DNA of 64,000 nt from Photobacterium obscurum (GTDB lineage: Bacteria; Pseudomonadota; Gammaproteobacteria; Enterobacterales; Vibrionaceae), in contig NZ_JAKRRW010000009.1 in NCBI RefSeq assembly GCF_026191635.1, forward strand, positions 62,001 to 126,000, written 5' to 3'. Numbering within the stretch: position 1 is the first letter of the stretch; each line of letters begins with the position of its first letter. Below the pieces are notes generated by a model. It was not told the origin of the DNA and ran no database searches. It saw only the letters and a program-made list of their open reading frames with translations. Made by a program: the position numbers and the translations under genes. Positions 7,788 through 16,598 of the stretch are shown in pieces.

Positions 7788-10346
7788 TTAGTTCTCCAGT
7801 TCCACGTGTAGGATGTCGCCTTTAGCTTCAGGGTGTTTTTCGGTGAACGTTGCCGGACGGTGCTGGTCACGCTCTGGAACAAACACGACGTTGTCGTCAC
7901 GCATATCTGAGTTGATGAAGTGGGCAAAGCGGGTCAGTTGGGATTCGTCTTCAATCGTGTCTTTCCACTCACAACGGAATTCATCAACCAGACGGGCAAC
8001 ATCGGCTTCCAGCTGAGCGTTAATGCCAAGTTTGTCCTCGATGATAACTTCACGCAGGTAGTCCACACCGCCTTCCATGTTATCCATCCATACTGATGTG
8101 CGCTGTAGTGGTGCTGCAGTGCGGATGTAGAACATCATGAAGCGGTCGATGTACTTAATTAGCGTTTGCTGATCCAAATCGGTGGCCAGAAGATCGGCGT
8201 GGCGAGGTTTCATACCTCCGTTACCACACACATACATGTTCCAGCCTGCGTCAGTAGCGATGATGCCAAGATCTTTGCCCTGTGCTTCGGCACACTCACG
8301 GGTACAGCCTGATACACCGAACTTCATCTTGTGTGGGGTACGGATGCCTTTGTAGCGGTTTTCGATGAATGAACCCAGACCTACCGAATCTTGTACACCG
8401 TAACGACACCAGGTAGAGCCAACACACGTTTTCGCCATACGTAGTGCTTTAGCGTAGGCCTGACCTGTTTCGAAACCTGCGTCAATCAGCTTGCGCCAGA
8501 TTTCAGGCAAGTCATCTTTCTGAGCGCCGAACAAGCCGATACGCTGAGCACCTGTTACCTTGGTGTACAGGTTATATTCCGCCGCCACGTTAGCCAGTTC
8601 TGCGAGTGCTTGTGGTGTGACTTCACCACCCGCCATACGCGGAATGACAGAGTAAGAGCCGTCTTTCTGGATGTTGCCAAGGAAGTTGTCATTAGTATCG
8701 TGCAGCTTTACCAATTGTGGCTTGAGGATGTGATCACCCCAGCAAGACGCCAGAATCGAACCAATTGCAGGCTTACAGACTTCACAACCGTAACCTTTGC
8801 CGTATTTTTCAAGCAGATCGTCGAACGTCTTGATTTCTTCGATGCGGATCAGGTGGAACAGCTCCTGGCGAGAGTAAGCAAAGTGCTCACAGATATCGTT
8901 TTTCACTTCGATACCTGTTTTCGCCAGCTCAGCGTTCAATACAGACGTGACCAGAGGGATACATCCACCACAACCAGTACCTGCGCCGGTGATGGCTTTG
9001 ATGTCAGCCAGTGTATGGTGACCTTCTGCGACAGCTTGTGCGATCTTGCCTTTAGTCACGTCGAAGCATGAACAAATCACAGCACTTTCAGGCAGCGCGT
9101 CTGGGCCGAGAGACGGCTTTTCCGCGCCTGCATGTGCCGGAAGGATCAGTGTGTCAGGATGTTTGGGTAGGTCGATGTCGTTCAGCATCAGCTGGAGCAG
9201 ATCGCCGTAGTCTGACGTATCACCAACCAGCACCGCACCAAGCAGTTTCTTTCCGTCTTCAGAAACGATGATGCGCTTATACACTTCTTCGTTTTCATCG
9301 AGGTAGACATAGCTCTTGCAGTTTGGAGTACGGCCATTGGCATCACCGATACTACCGACCTTTACACCCAGCAGTTTCAGCTTGGCACTCATGTCGGCAC
9401 CTTCAAAGGCATTGTCGTCCCCGAGCAGGTGGCTGACAGCTACCTGCGCCATCTTGTAGCCAGGTGCCACCAGACCGTAGAACATTTCGTTCCAGGACGC
9501 ACACTCACCAATTGCGTAAACATCTTCATCCGAGGTGAGACAGTTATCGTTGATGGCAATACCGCCACGACGGCCAGTGGCCAAGCCACACTGCATCGCA
9601 AGCTTGTCCTGCGGGCGGATACCGGTCGAGAATACGATGAAGTCGACTTCAAGTGACGTACCGTCGGCAAAGTGCATGGTGTTACGTGCATTCTCGCCTT
9701 CAGCAACGATCTCTTTGGTATTTTTTCCGGTGTGGACATTCACGCCGAGTTTTTCAATTTTCTTGCGTAGCTGTTCACCGCCTTGAGGATCGAGCTGCTC
9801 TGCCATTAAGACGGGGGCAAACTCGACAACATGGGTTTCGACGCCAAGTGCTTTCAGTGCGCCAGCGGCCTCGAGACCAAGCAAGCCACCACCTACAACG
9901 ACACCGCTTTTACTGCGTTTGGCGGTTGCTTCAATGGTTTTTAAATCTTCAATGGTGCGGTAAACGAAACAGTCTTTACCTTCATTACCTTTAATCGGTG
10001 GAACCCAAGGGTAGGAACCCGTTGCCATGATCAGTTTGTCGTACTGAATTTCACGACCGGTATTCGAGTGGATGATTTTTTGAGCGCGGTTGATGGTGAT
10101 AGCACGTTCACCAATCAGAACGTTGATGCCGTGTTTTTCGTAGAAGCCTTCTTTGACCAGGGAAAGCTCTTCGGCTGTATGGTGGGAGAAATAAGAAGAC
10201 AGGTGAACCCTGTCATATGCGATGCGTGGTTCTTCACAGAAAACAGTCACTTCGTAGTTTTCCATGTCTGCTCTATCGACTAATTCTTCGATATAGCGAT
10301 GGCCGACCATACCGTTACCGATAATCGCCAATCTGACTTTGCTCAT
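7788..10346 (-). CDS. nirB: Nitrite reductase (NADH) large subunit NirB
   Basis: 852 residues, the usual length. Order: FAD/NAD-binding oxidoreductase domain (residues 1 to about 400, starting VRLAIIGNGMVG), BFD-like [2Fe-2S] domain (V-I-C-S-C-F-D-V-T-K-G ... G-T-G-C-G-G-C, about 420-480), then the nitrite/sulfite reductase ferredoxin-like half and the siroheme-[4Fe-4S] domain with T-C-V-G-S-T-W-C-R-Y-G and G-C-T-R-E-C-A-E-A-Q-G-K-D. It moves electrons from NADH through FAD and Fe-S to siroheme, reducing nitrite to ammonium in the cytoplasm. GAGG six bases before the ATG. First gene of nirB-nirD-nirC-cobA; anaerobic, nitrite-responsive control is indicated by its promoter. Confidence 0.97.
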   Translation of the reverse strand: MSKVRLAIIGNGMVGHRYIEELVDRADMENYEVTVFCEEPRIAYDRVHLSSYFSHHTAEELSLVKEGFYEKHGINVLIGERAITINRAQKIIHSNTGREIQYDKLIMATGSYPWVPPIKGNEGKDCFVYRTIEDLKTIEATAKRSKSGVVVGGGLLGLEAAGALKALGVETHVVEFAPVLMAEQLDPQGGEQLRKKIEKLGVNVHTGKNTKEIVAEGENARNTMHFADGTSLEVDFIVFSTGIRPQDKLAMQCGLATGRRGGIAINDNCLTSDEDVYAIGECASWNEMFYGLVAPGYKMAQVAVSHLLGDDNAFEGADMSAKLKLLGVKVGSIGDANGRTPNCKSYVYLDENEEVYKRIIVSEDGKKLLGAVLVGDTSDYGDLLQLMLNDIDLPKHPDTLILPAHAGAEKPSLGPDALPESAVICSCFDVTKGKIAQAVAEGHHTLADIKAITGAGTGCGGCIPLVTSVLNAELAKTGIEVKNDICEHFAYSRQELFHLIRIEEIKTFDDLLEKYGKGYGCEVCKPAIGSILASCWGDHILKPQLVKLHDTNDNFLGNIQKDGSYSVIPRMAGGEVTPQALAELANVAAEYNLYTKVTGAQRIGLFGAQKDDLPEIWRKLIDAGFETGQAYAKALRMAKTCVGSTWCRYGVQDSVGLGSFIENRYKGIRTPHKMKFGVSGCTRECAEAQGKDLGIIATDAGWNMYVCGNGGMKPRHADLLATDLDQQTLIKYIDRFMMFYIRTAAPLQRTSVWMDNMEGGVDYLREVIIEDKLGINAQLEADVARLVDEFRCEWKDTIEDESQLTRFAHFINSDMRDDNVVFVPERDQHRPATFTEKHPEAKGDILHVELEN

Positions 10347-10381
10347 AAGATCCTCTTAACAAAGGCGTTAAATCTGAGGCA

Positions 10382-10452
10382 ATAGTAATAAGACGGGTTA
10401 TGAAGGAATATGACGTAAATCAACTACAAACCTAAACACCCCTAAAGTGGTA
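10382..10452 (-). promoter_or_regulatory. nirB promoter with FNR-like and NarP/NarL 7-2-7-like sites
   Basis: Reading on the minus strand: a -10-like TACTAT at 10387-10382 predicts a start near 10375. A half-conserved FNR site TTGAT-N4-GTCAT occupies 10423-10410, centred 41.5 bases upstream of that start. A 7-2-7 heptamer pair TACCACT-TT-AGGGGTG occupies 10452-10437 (consensus TACYYMT-N2-AKRRGTA, one mismatch per half), centred at -69.5. The same two distances are known for E. coli nirB. Predicted by eye; the transcription start is inferred. Confidence 0.72.
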
Positions 10453-10681
10453 GATTCATACAAATCAATGACTTATCGATTGGGTTTGTTAATGATTTAA
10501 CTACTCTATGAAGGTATATTACGAAAGTAATGGTGAAATATGATGATAAAATATTGTTATAGATGATTGTTGACAGGGAAAAGGGGTGCTTAAAGATTGC
10601 ACAGTTGAAATAGAGGAGGGTTGTAACACTGTCAATTTTTGGTAAAAGAAGAGCATGTTCCAAGGCGTGCAGGAGGCAGGG

Positions 10682-10942
10682 ATGACTGTCGCTATTAAAA
10701 CCGTTGCTGAAAAATTGCTAAGCCCCGACATCTTGCTTCAGGCAAAAAAACATGGGGCGTTGAATGCATTGGAGGCTGTGTATACCAAAGCACGCTATGC
10801 CAGATTTACCCGGGTAAAATGGGGAGCCGATTTCTATGATGGGATCCAGTTCGATGACGGAAGCTATATTAGCGTACGCCCCGGTCCATTTAACCGCTTG
10901 ATGCTGGTTGTGAGTGATTCTGGCACTCAATTTGGTAAATAA
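10682..10942 (+). CDS. Small conserved-type hypothetical protein
   Basis: 86 residues from the ATG at 10682, which has a strong AGGAGG at 10671-10676; the GTG/ATG-like starts upstream lack one. No signal peptide, membrane segment or cysteine pair. The first half looks helical (A-E-K-L-L-S-P-D-I-L-L-Q-A-K-K-H-G-A-L-N-A-L-E-A-V-Y). The second half has alternating strand-like segments with G-I-Q-F-D-D-G-S-Y-I-S-V-R-P-G-P. Family not recognised. It is divergent from nirB and followed by a strong terminator, so it is its own transcription unit; whether it shares nitrite control is unknown. Confidence 0.75.
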   Translation: MTVAIKTVAEKLLSPDILLQAKKHGALNALEAVYTKARYARFTRVKWGADFYDGIQFDDGSYISVRPGPFNRLMLVVSDSGTQFGK

Positions 10943-10956
10943 GAAGATGAGTATTT

Positions 10957-10992
10957 ATCCCCTTGGTTAAGTGACATCCAAGGGGATTTTTC
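10957..10992 (+). terminator. Intrinsic terminator after the 86-residue gene
   Basis: A 10-bp stem ATCCCCTTGG (10957-10966) pairs with CCAAGGGGAT (10978-10987), loop of 11, followed by TTTTTCT. Confidence 0.9.
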
Positions 10993-11517
10993 TTGGAATA
11001 GACTTTAGAATTTATCACGATCATATTTGGTATCAAAGATTCCAATAATGGTTGTTGTGATTTATCGGCCAGAACCTTAAGTTGCTAATTGACCAAACGA
11101 AAACAGAACAATCAACGGATGAATGTTCTTATAAGCAGGGATATATCGTTTTTTGGAGTACGATAAATGAAACTTAATTCAGCAAGGCTGCCAGATTCAG
11201 CCGTAAGCTGCTTATCGCATGCGACTAGCATTGCGACACCATCACATCGACATTCTGCCAGCTCTCCTGCCTTTACTTCCCAGTATTACGGCTTTTTTGC
11301 CTTTTCTCGATTTAGCTCTTTTAGCTATTAATCTTTCGTCTTGCCAGTTGGCTCGATCTCCGTTTGTTATCTGTTGAATACCATTTTTGCTGCTGACCAC
11401 AGTTGATATCGAATACGATCGAACGCCAAAAGACAAAATTTTCACATCTGCTTAAGAACTAGATGACCATAGAGTCTTGGAGCAGAAACCGATCCAATTT
11501 TTTCAGAGATAATTGTT
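10993..11517 (+). promoter_or_regulatory. Long leader region of the aromatic amino acid permease
   Basis: About 525 bases without an ordinary gene. It contains the candidate leader peptide (11167-11331), its possible competing RNA hairpins, and a pyrimidine-rich unstructured-looking stretch at about 11332-11375 that could be a Rho entry site. I did not find a convincing TyrR box. Confidence 0.45.
11167..11331 (+). CDS. Candidate Phe/Tyr-rich leader peptide upstream of the aromatic amino acid permease
   Basis: A 54-codon ORF too short to attract normal annotation. ATG at 11167 has GGAG at 11155-11158 (eight-base spacing) and it ends in TAA at 11331, 186 bases before the permease start. Residues 40-54 hold three Tyr and five Phe (Y40, Y41, F43, F44, F46, F49, F52, Y54), and the final sense codon before the stop is Tyr. 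That composition directly upstream of an aromatic amino acid transporter suggests a translated attenuator or arrest peptide. The segment AGCCGTAA (11199-11206) can pair with TTACGGCT (11286-11293), which is followed by a T-run, while AGCC can also pair in a local hairpin (11186-11190/11198-11202). It could equally be a chance ORF over T-rich DNA. Confidence 0.42.
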   Translation: MKLNSARLPDSAVSCLSHATSIATPSHRHSASSPAFTSQYYGFFAFSRFSSFSY

Positions 11518-12684
11518 GTGAATTTAAAGTTATTAGGAAGCTCGCTGATCATTGCAGGGACAGCGTTAGGTGCCGGAATGTTGGCTATCCCAATGGTATT
11601 GTCACAGTTTGGCCTGGTATGGGGCACACTGCTGATGCTGGTGATTTGGTTAGGCACAACTTATGCGGCTTTATTACTGTTAGAAGCCAGTATTAAGTCT
11701 GGCGGCGGGCTGGGAATGAATAGTATTGCCCGTAAAACATTGGGCAAAGGCGGGCAGTTAGTCACGAATGGACTGCTGTATGCACTGCTGGTGTGTCTGC
11801 TGATGGCTTATATTATCGGGGCTGGCGATTTAGTGAAAAAGCTGGTTGCTGGAATGGGACTGGAACTGACCATGATGCAGTGCCAGATAGCCTTTACCCT
11901 TATCGCTGGTGTGATTGTTGCAGCCGGTACGTCGGTGATCGACAAGCTTAATCGTGCCTTGTTTACCATTATGGTCGTGATGCTTGCTCTGACATTGATG
12001 TCACTGGTTCCAACCATCTCGATAGAGAACCTGATGGAAGCAACGAGCACTAGCAAAATTGAACTGATTAAAACCAGCTCAGTACTATTCACTAGCTTTG
12101 GCTTTATGGTCGTGATCCCATCTCTGGTTTCTTATAACCAGGAAGCGACGCATAAGCAACTACGTAATATGGTTATTATCGGCTCACTGATCCCATTGTT
12201 CAGTTACCTGCTTTGGCTGTATGCGGCGATGGGTAACTTGTCTTCTGAGCAGATGGTGAGCTTTGCTAATGTCTCGGAATTGATTGCAGCGCTGGGTGCT
12301 GAGCATCGAATGATTAACTTGGTTCTTTCTATCTTCACTGGATTGGCACTGCTGACTTCTTTTTTGGGAGTGGCCATGGCGCTGTTTGACCAAAATGCCG
12401 ATACGTTCAAGCAGAATCGCGCCGTAACCTATGTTTTGACATTTATTTTTCCTCTGATGGGAGCGCTATGGGCTGCTGATCAGTTCCTGTCTGTGCTCGG
12501 CTATGCGGGAATTATCCTAGTCTTCCTAGCGATTTTTGTTCCTATGGCTATGACTATGAAGGTTCGTAAGGTACAGAAGAATCAAGAGGCTGTAGCAGAG
12601 ACCTATCAGGCAGGTGGTGGCCAGATTGCGATGGCAATGAGCTTTCTGTTTGGCTGTTTCTTGTTAACTGCTGAATTGATTTAA
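11518..12684 (+). CDS. Aromatic amino acid permease (HAAAP family, TyrP/Mtr-like)
   Basis: 388 residues, about eleven hydrophobic helices. The signature N-terminal G-S-x-x-I-I-A-G-T-A-L-G-A-G-M-L-A-I-P is that of the hydroxy/aromatic amino acid permease family, and T-S-F-G-F-M-V-V-I-P-S-L near residue 195 is also typical. It imports tyrosine, tryptophan or phenylalanine with protons. Sequence resembles TyrP slightly more than Mtr or TnaB, but specificity is not certain. The best start is a GTG at 11518, because an upstream extension does not exist and the signature must lie near the N-terminus; its ribosome site is weak (AGAGAT). The weak start and long leader fit control at the translation or attenuation level. 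Confidence 0.9.
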   Translation: MNLKLLGSSLIIAGTALGAGMLAIPMVLSQFGLVWGTLLMLVIWLGTTYAALLLLEASIKSGGGLGMNSIARKTLGKGGQLVTNGLLYALLVCLLMAYIIGAGDLVKKLVAGMGLELTMMQCQIAFTLIAGVIVAAGTSVIDKLNRALFTIMVVMLALTLMSLVPTISIENLMEATSTSKIELIKTSSVLFTSFGFMVVIPSLVSYNQEATHKQLRNMVIIGSLIPLFSYLLWLYAAMGNLSSEQMVSFANVSELIAALGAEHRMINLVLSIFTGLALLTSFLGVAMALFDQNADTFKQNRAVTYVLTFIFPLMGALWAADQFLSVLGYAGIILVFLAIFVPMAMTMKVRKVQKNQEAVAETYQAGGGQIAMAMSFLFGCFLLTAELI

Positions 12685-12752
12685 GGTTTTATTCATTGCG
12701 ATAAACTACAGTGTTTCGCTAACGACAAACTGTACAATCTAATAGACACAAC

Positions 12753-12788
12753 AAAAGGGCGTTTACCGAGGGGTAAACGCCTTTTTTA
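12753..12788 (+). terminator. Intrinsic terminator of the permease gene
   Basis: A 10-bp stem at 12758-12767/12772-12781 (GGCGTTTACC / GGTAAACGCC), loop GAGG, followed by TTTTTT. Confidence 0.93.
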
Positions 12789-13129
12789 TTTTCAGAGATA
12801 GTTGTTGAAATCGAAAAAGGCATCATGGTTTGACCGAACAACAATGCCCTGGTTAGAGAACCCCTAAGTGACCAAACGAAGGTTTCTACAGCTTTCCCTT
12901 GGAGTAACACAGGGAATAGGATGGAAAGCTGCTATCTCATTCAACGCGTTGATCATACGTATTTTATCTATCTTCGGCTAGAGAGTGGCCTGTATCTCTC
13001 GCAACATGATAGCCATTGATGTGTAAACTATATAATACACTTGATCAAATTATCGCCTGTTGGCTATGGTGTCTGTAGTTGTTAAGTGTTATTGATGAAT
13101 CTTAAAGGGAACTAAAAAAAGGAGAGGGT
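12789..13129. other. Intergenic region upstream of the Ap4A phosphorylase-like gene
   Basis: No convincing gene. A 32-codon ATG ORF at 12920-13018 has a purine-rich GGGAATAGG just ahead, but shows no recognisable features. AGGAGAGG at about 13119-13126 serves the next gene. Confidence 0.4.
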
Positions 13130-13894
13130 ATGTTTTGGGAGGAGGCTGAACGCGTGAGCCGACAAGCATTGGCGAGTGGTAAGCTGATGCCTATTACAAC
13201 CGCAGCGGAGGTACTCCTTGAAGGCGGGGTTAACTTTCTTGGCCATGTTGTTACCCATAATGCGAGCAAAAAGCTGGTCACTATCAGTAGCCCACAAAAT
13301 CCATTTCTTCCTTATGATCCGTCTTTGTATGTTGGTGAGGCAGGTACTAGCCATGTTTGCCTGCTCAACAAGTTCCCGGTGCTATCGCCTCATTTATTGA
13401 TTTGCTCAAAAGACTTTGTTCTCCAATCATCACCATTATCGCTGGGTGATTTCCATGCCTGGTTGCTTGGCTTTACGGGCAGTGATGTACTGGGCTTTTA
13501 CAATAGCGGGCCAATCGCTGGTGCAAGCCAAACCCATCGACATATGCAGGTGGTTAAAACGGATATACCGCTTGAAGAGGCAATCATTAAACGCCAGCTG
13601 CCATTTAAACACTTTCTATATACTTTCACAGAGCTTGATGCTGGTTACTTGTATCAATGTTATATACAGGCCTTGAAGTCATTATTAGAGCTTGGGGAGG
13701 GGGAGATGCCTTATAACATCCTTCTTACTGAACGCTGGATGCTGGTTGTGCCACGCTCAACCAATAATATTAATCAGGTGTTTGCCAATGGCCTTAACTA
13801 TAGTGGACGTTTCCTGGTTAAACAACCTGCGCAGCTCGACTGGCTACAGCAGTATGGCATTATGCGATATTTGACTGAATGTGGTATGGGTTAG
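13130..13894 (+). CDS. ATP adenylyltransferase / Ap4A phosphorylase family protein
   Basis: 254 residues. The core motif N-S-G-P-I-A-G-A-S-Q-T-H-R-H-M-Q (around residues 125-140) contains the H-x-H-x-Q of the HIT-related Ap4A phosphorylase family. The nucleophile is the second histidine, and the upstream N-K-F-P-V-L-S-P-H-L-L-I-C motif is also conserved. The C-terminal part has P-Y-N-I-L-L-T-E-R-W-M-L-V-V-P-R, as in ATP adenylyltransferase C-terminal domains. Such enzymes split diadenosine tetraphosphate with phosphate to ATP plus ADP, or transfer AMP. Bacterial members are few and their physiological substrate is often uncertain. Strong AGGAGAGG ribosome site. Single gene, converging on the EF-G gene through a shared terminator. 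Confidence 0.86.
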   Translation: MFWEEAERVSRQALASGKLMPITTAAEVLLEGGVNFLGHVVTHNASKKLVTISSPQNPFLPYDPSLYVGEAGTSHVCLLNKFPVLSPHLLICSKDFVLQSSPLSLGDFHAWLLGFTGSDVLGFYNSGPIAGASQTHRHMQVVKTDIPLEEAIIKRQLPFKHFLYTFTELDAGYLYQCYIQALKSLLELGEGEMPYNILLTERWMLVVPRSTNNINQVFANGLNYSGRFLVKQPAQLDWLQQYGIMRYLTECGMG

Positions 13895-13965
13895 TAACGA
13901 GCAGTGCGGCTTCCCAATTTCTTGGAAGCGGGTAAGGGGGGCGATGAATATTTATGGTAAAAAAT

Positions 13966-13993
13966 AACCCCGATGGTTTGCACCATCGGGGTT
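13966..13993. terminator. Terminator between the Ap4A phosphorylase-like gene and fusA
   Basis: Perfect 12-bp stem AACCCCGATGGT (13966-13977) / ACCATCGGGGTT (13982-13993), loop TTGC. The A-run on the left (13961-13964, seen as T-run on the minus strand) shows it mainly stops fusA transcription. Confidence 0.92.
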
Positions 13994-14020
13994 AGTATCA
14001 GCTAAAGCTTAAAGGAAGAA

Positions 14021-16108
14021 TTACTTCTTCGCGTTAGCTTCTTTAGCTGCTGCAATTACTGCTTCTGCAACGTTTGCAGGACAAGCTGAGTAGTGTGAGA
14101 ACTCCATAGAGAACTGACCACGACCAGAAGTCATTGTACGTAGGTGACCGATGTAACCAAACATTTCTGATAGAGGAACGTCTGCTTTAATACGAACACC
14201 AGTAGTACCAGCCATCTGATCTTTGATCATGCCACGACGACGGTTAAGGTCACCGATAACATCACCAACGTGATCTTCTGGAGTGAACACGTCTACGTGC
14301 ATGATTGGCTCTAGAAGCTGAGCACCTGCTTTAGGCATAGACTGACGGAATGCACCTTTCGCTGCGATTTCGAATGCTACTGCAGATGAATCGACTGCGT
14401 GGAAGCCACCGTCGAATAGTTCAACTTCAACGTCAAGAACAGGGAAACCAGCAAGAACACCAGTGTCCATCATGCCAGCAAAACCTTTCTCGATTGCAGG
14501 CCAGAATTCTTTAGGTACGTTACCACCAACAACAGTTGAAGAGAACGTGAAGCCAGAGTTAGGCTCACCTGGTTTGATACGGTAGTCGATCTTACCGAAC
14601 TGACCAGAACCACCAGACTGTTTCTTGTGCGTGTAGCTATCTTCAACAGGCTGAGTGATAGTTTCACGGTAAGCAACCTGAGGCTGACCAACAACTAGGT
14701 CTACGCCGTAAGTACGCTTAAGGATATCAACCTTGATGTCTAGGTGAAGTTCACCCATACCTTTAAGGATGGTTTCGCCAGTTTCTTCGTCAGTTTCAAC
14801 CTGGAAAGATGGATCTTCTGCAACCATTTTACCGATCGCGATACCCATTTTCTCAGAACCGCCTTTATCTTTAGGCGTAACAGCAATAGAGATTACTGGT
14901 TCTGGGAAGATCATTGGCTCAAGAGTACACTCGTGCTTAACATCACATAGAGTGTGACCAGTCTGAACGTTCTTCATACCTACAACAGCGATGATGTCAC
15001 CAGCTTGTGCAGATGTTAGTTCGTTACGCTCATCAGCTTGCATCTCAACCATACGGCCGATACGCTCAGTTTTACCTGTTGCGCTGTTAAGGATTGTGTC
15101 ACCTTTCTTCATCACACCAGAGTAGATGCGGATGAAAGTAAGAGCACCGAAACGGTCATCCATGATTTTGAATGCTAGCGCTTTTAGTGGCTCATCAGCA
15201 GATACAGTTGCAACGTCGCCAGTTGGCTCACCAGTTTCTGGATCTGTTAGCGGCTGTGGGTCAACTTCAGTTGGAGACGGTAGGTAGTCAACAACTGCGT
15301 CTAGTACAAGCTGCATACCTTTGTTTTTGAATGCAGAACCACAGAACGTTGGGAAGAACGCTAGGTCACGTGTACCCTTACGGATACAACGCTTGATGTC
15401 TTCGATAGAAGGCTCTTCACCTTCCATGTAAGCTTCCATTAGATCATCGTCTTGCTCAACAGCAGATTCGATCATCTCTTCGCGGTAAGCTTCTACGTCA
15501 TCAACCATATCCGCTGGGATTTCTTTGATTTCGTAGTTTTCAGGAAGACCTGTGTCATCCCAAACGTAAGCTTGACGGTTTAGTACGTCTACAACACCAA
15601 CGAAGTCATCTTCACGACCGATTGGTAGAGTCATAACTAGTGGGTTAGCACCTAGAACGTTCTTAACCTGGTCAACAACGTTAAAGAAGTCTGCACCCAT
15701 ACGGTCTAGTTTGTTAACGAAGATCAGACGAGCAACTTCTGATTCGTTCGCGTAACGCCAGTTAGTTTCTGACTGAGGCTCAACACCACCAGAACCACAG
15801 AATACACCGATACCGCCATCAAGAACTTTAAGAGAACGGTAAACTTCTACTGTGAAGTCAACGTGTCCTGGAGTATCGATAACGTTTAGACGGTGATCAT
15901 TCCAGAAACAGCTTACTGCTGCTGACTGGATAGTAATACCACGCTCAGCTTCCTGTTCCATGAAGTCAGTTGTTGATTCACCATCGTGAACCTCACCAGT
16001 TTTATGGATTTTACCAGTAAGCTTAAGGATACGCTCAGTAGTAGTGGTTTTACCCGCATCAACGTGCGCGAAAATACCAATGTTTCTGTATTTAGATAAA
16101 TCTGTCAT
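14021..16108 (-). CDS. fusA: Elongation factor G, stand-alone paralogue (EF-G 2 type)
   Basis: 695 residues, full length. G1 P-loop [11 protein letters not shown], switch region [10 protein letters not shown]3 D-T-P-G-H-V-D-F and G4 N-K-L-D are all present, followed by domains II-V (K-G-M-G-E-L-H-L-D in domain III, and [12 protein letters not shown] near the end). EF-G drives GTP-dependent translocation on the ribosome and, with RRF, recycling. It is not next to rpsL, rpsG or tuf, so it is the separate copy that many Vibrionaceae carry beside the str-operon fusA. Codon use is strongly biased to preferred codons (GGT, CGT, AAC, GTT), unlike its neighbours, implying high expression. Which EF-G task it specialises in is unknown. 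Confidence 0.95.
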   Translation of the reverse strand: MTDLSKYRNIGIFAHVDAGKTTTTERILKLTGKIHKTGEVHDGESTTDFMEQEAERGITIQSAAVSCFWNDHRLNVIDTPGHVDFTVEVYRSLKVLDGGIGVFCGSGGVEPQSETNWRYANESEVARLIFVNKLDRMGADFFNVVDQVKNVLGANPLVMTLPIGREDDFVGVVDVLNRQAYVWDDTGLPENYEIKEIPADMVDDVEAYREEMIESAVEQDDDLMEAYMEGEEPSIEDIKRCIRKGTRDLAFFPTFCGSAFKNKGMQLVLDAVVDYLPSPTEVDPQPLTDPETGEPTGDVATVSADEPLKALAFKIMDDRFGALTFIRIYSGVMKKGDTILNSATGKTERIGRMVEMQADERNELTSAQAGDIIAVVGMKNVQTGHTLCDVKHECTLEPMIFPEPVISIAVTPKDKGGSEKMGIAIGKMVAEDPSFQVETDEETGETILKGMGELHLDIKVDILKRTYGVDLVVGQPQVAYRETITQPVEDSYTHKKQSGGSGQFGKIDYRIKPGEPNSGFTFSSTVVGGNVPKEFWPAIEKGFAGMMDTGVLAGFPVLDVEVELFDGGFHAVDSSAVAFEIAAKGAFRQSMPKAGAQLLEPIMHVDVFTPEDHVGDVIGDLNRRRGMIKDQMAGTTGVRIKADVPLSEMFGYIGHLRTMTSGRGQFSMEFSHYSACPANVAEAVIAAAKEANAKK

Positions 16109-16598
16109 TGTTTTTCTCTATAAACAATTACGGTCACATGTCAGGGTGGGGAGTATATCACTGATTCAAACAAAGATTACAGAGCTCATGCACGATAAAA
16201 TGAACATTTGCTTGTTTTTGCTTCGCCTTTTCCGCATTTCCAGACCAAATGCTCAATAAAACCACAGGTCTAACAAGTTGATAAGATAATCTGCTAGGAA
16301 ATTGGCCTAACACAAGATGCTTATCTCACCTATAAGGTCATATTCTAACATACGGTTTGAGGCTTCCCTCTGCGTTGTTTGGTTCTGGACATGCTCTCTA
16401 TGACTTAAATCGGATTAAGTCTAGTCTGATTACGCCTCTCTCTCCAGTTGCCTTGAGCTTTTTCCTGCGGTCATCTTCAGTAATATTGCGTATTACTGTT
16501 GCGTGCTATGGGGTGGGCTTGGGACATCAAATGGCGGCATTGCACCACATTGATAAGCAGCTTGGTGCGCATGTTTGTTCTTGTAACAAGTGATGCAA
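16109..16598. other. Intergenic region between EF-G and cytochrome c genes
   Basis: About 490 bases. It must hold the EF-G promoter near its left end. Otherwise I see no gene, strong hairpin or repeat. Short frames in it have no ribosome sites or protein-like composition. Confidence 0.5.

Noticed and set aside
8610..9994. Several plus-strand ORFs of 67-153 codons opposite nirB
   Set aside because: They are antisense shadows of a strongly supported 852-codon gene; no ribosome sites or motifs.
11090..12883. TGACCAAACGAA and CAGAGATARTTGTTG each occur on both sides of the aromatic permease gene, as if a mobile segment were flanked
   Set aside because: Short 12-15-base matches of this kind are expected by chance in 64 kb; order is inverted, and no transposase or target duplication is present.
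12719..12910. 63-codon minus-strand ORF
   Set aside because: It runs through the permease terminator hairpin and has no ribosome site.
12920..13018. 32-codon ORF with purine-rich upstream sequence
   Set aside because: No recognisable features and no clear transcriptional context; kept only as a note in the spacer entry.
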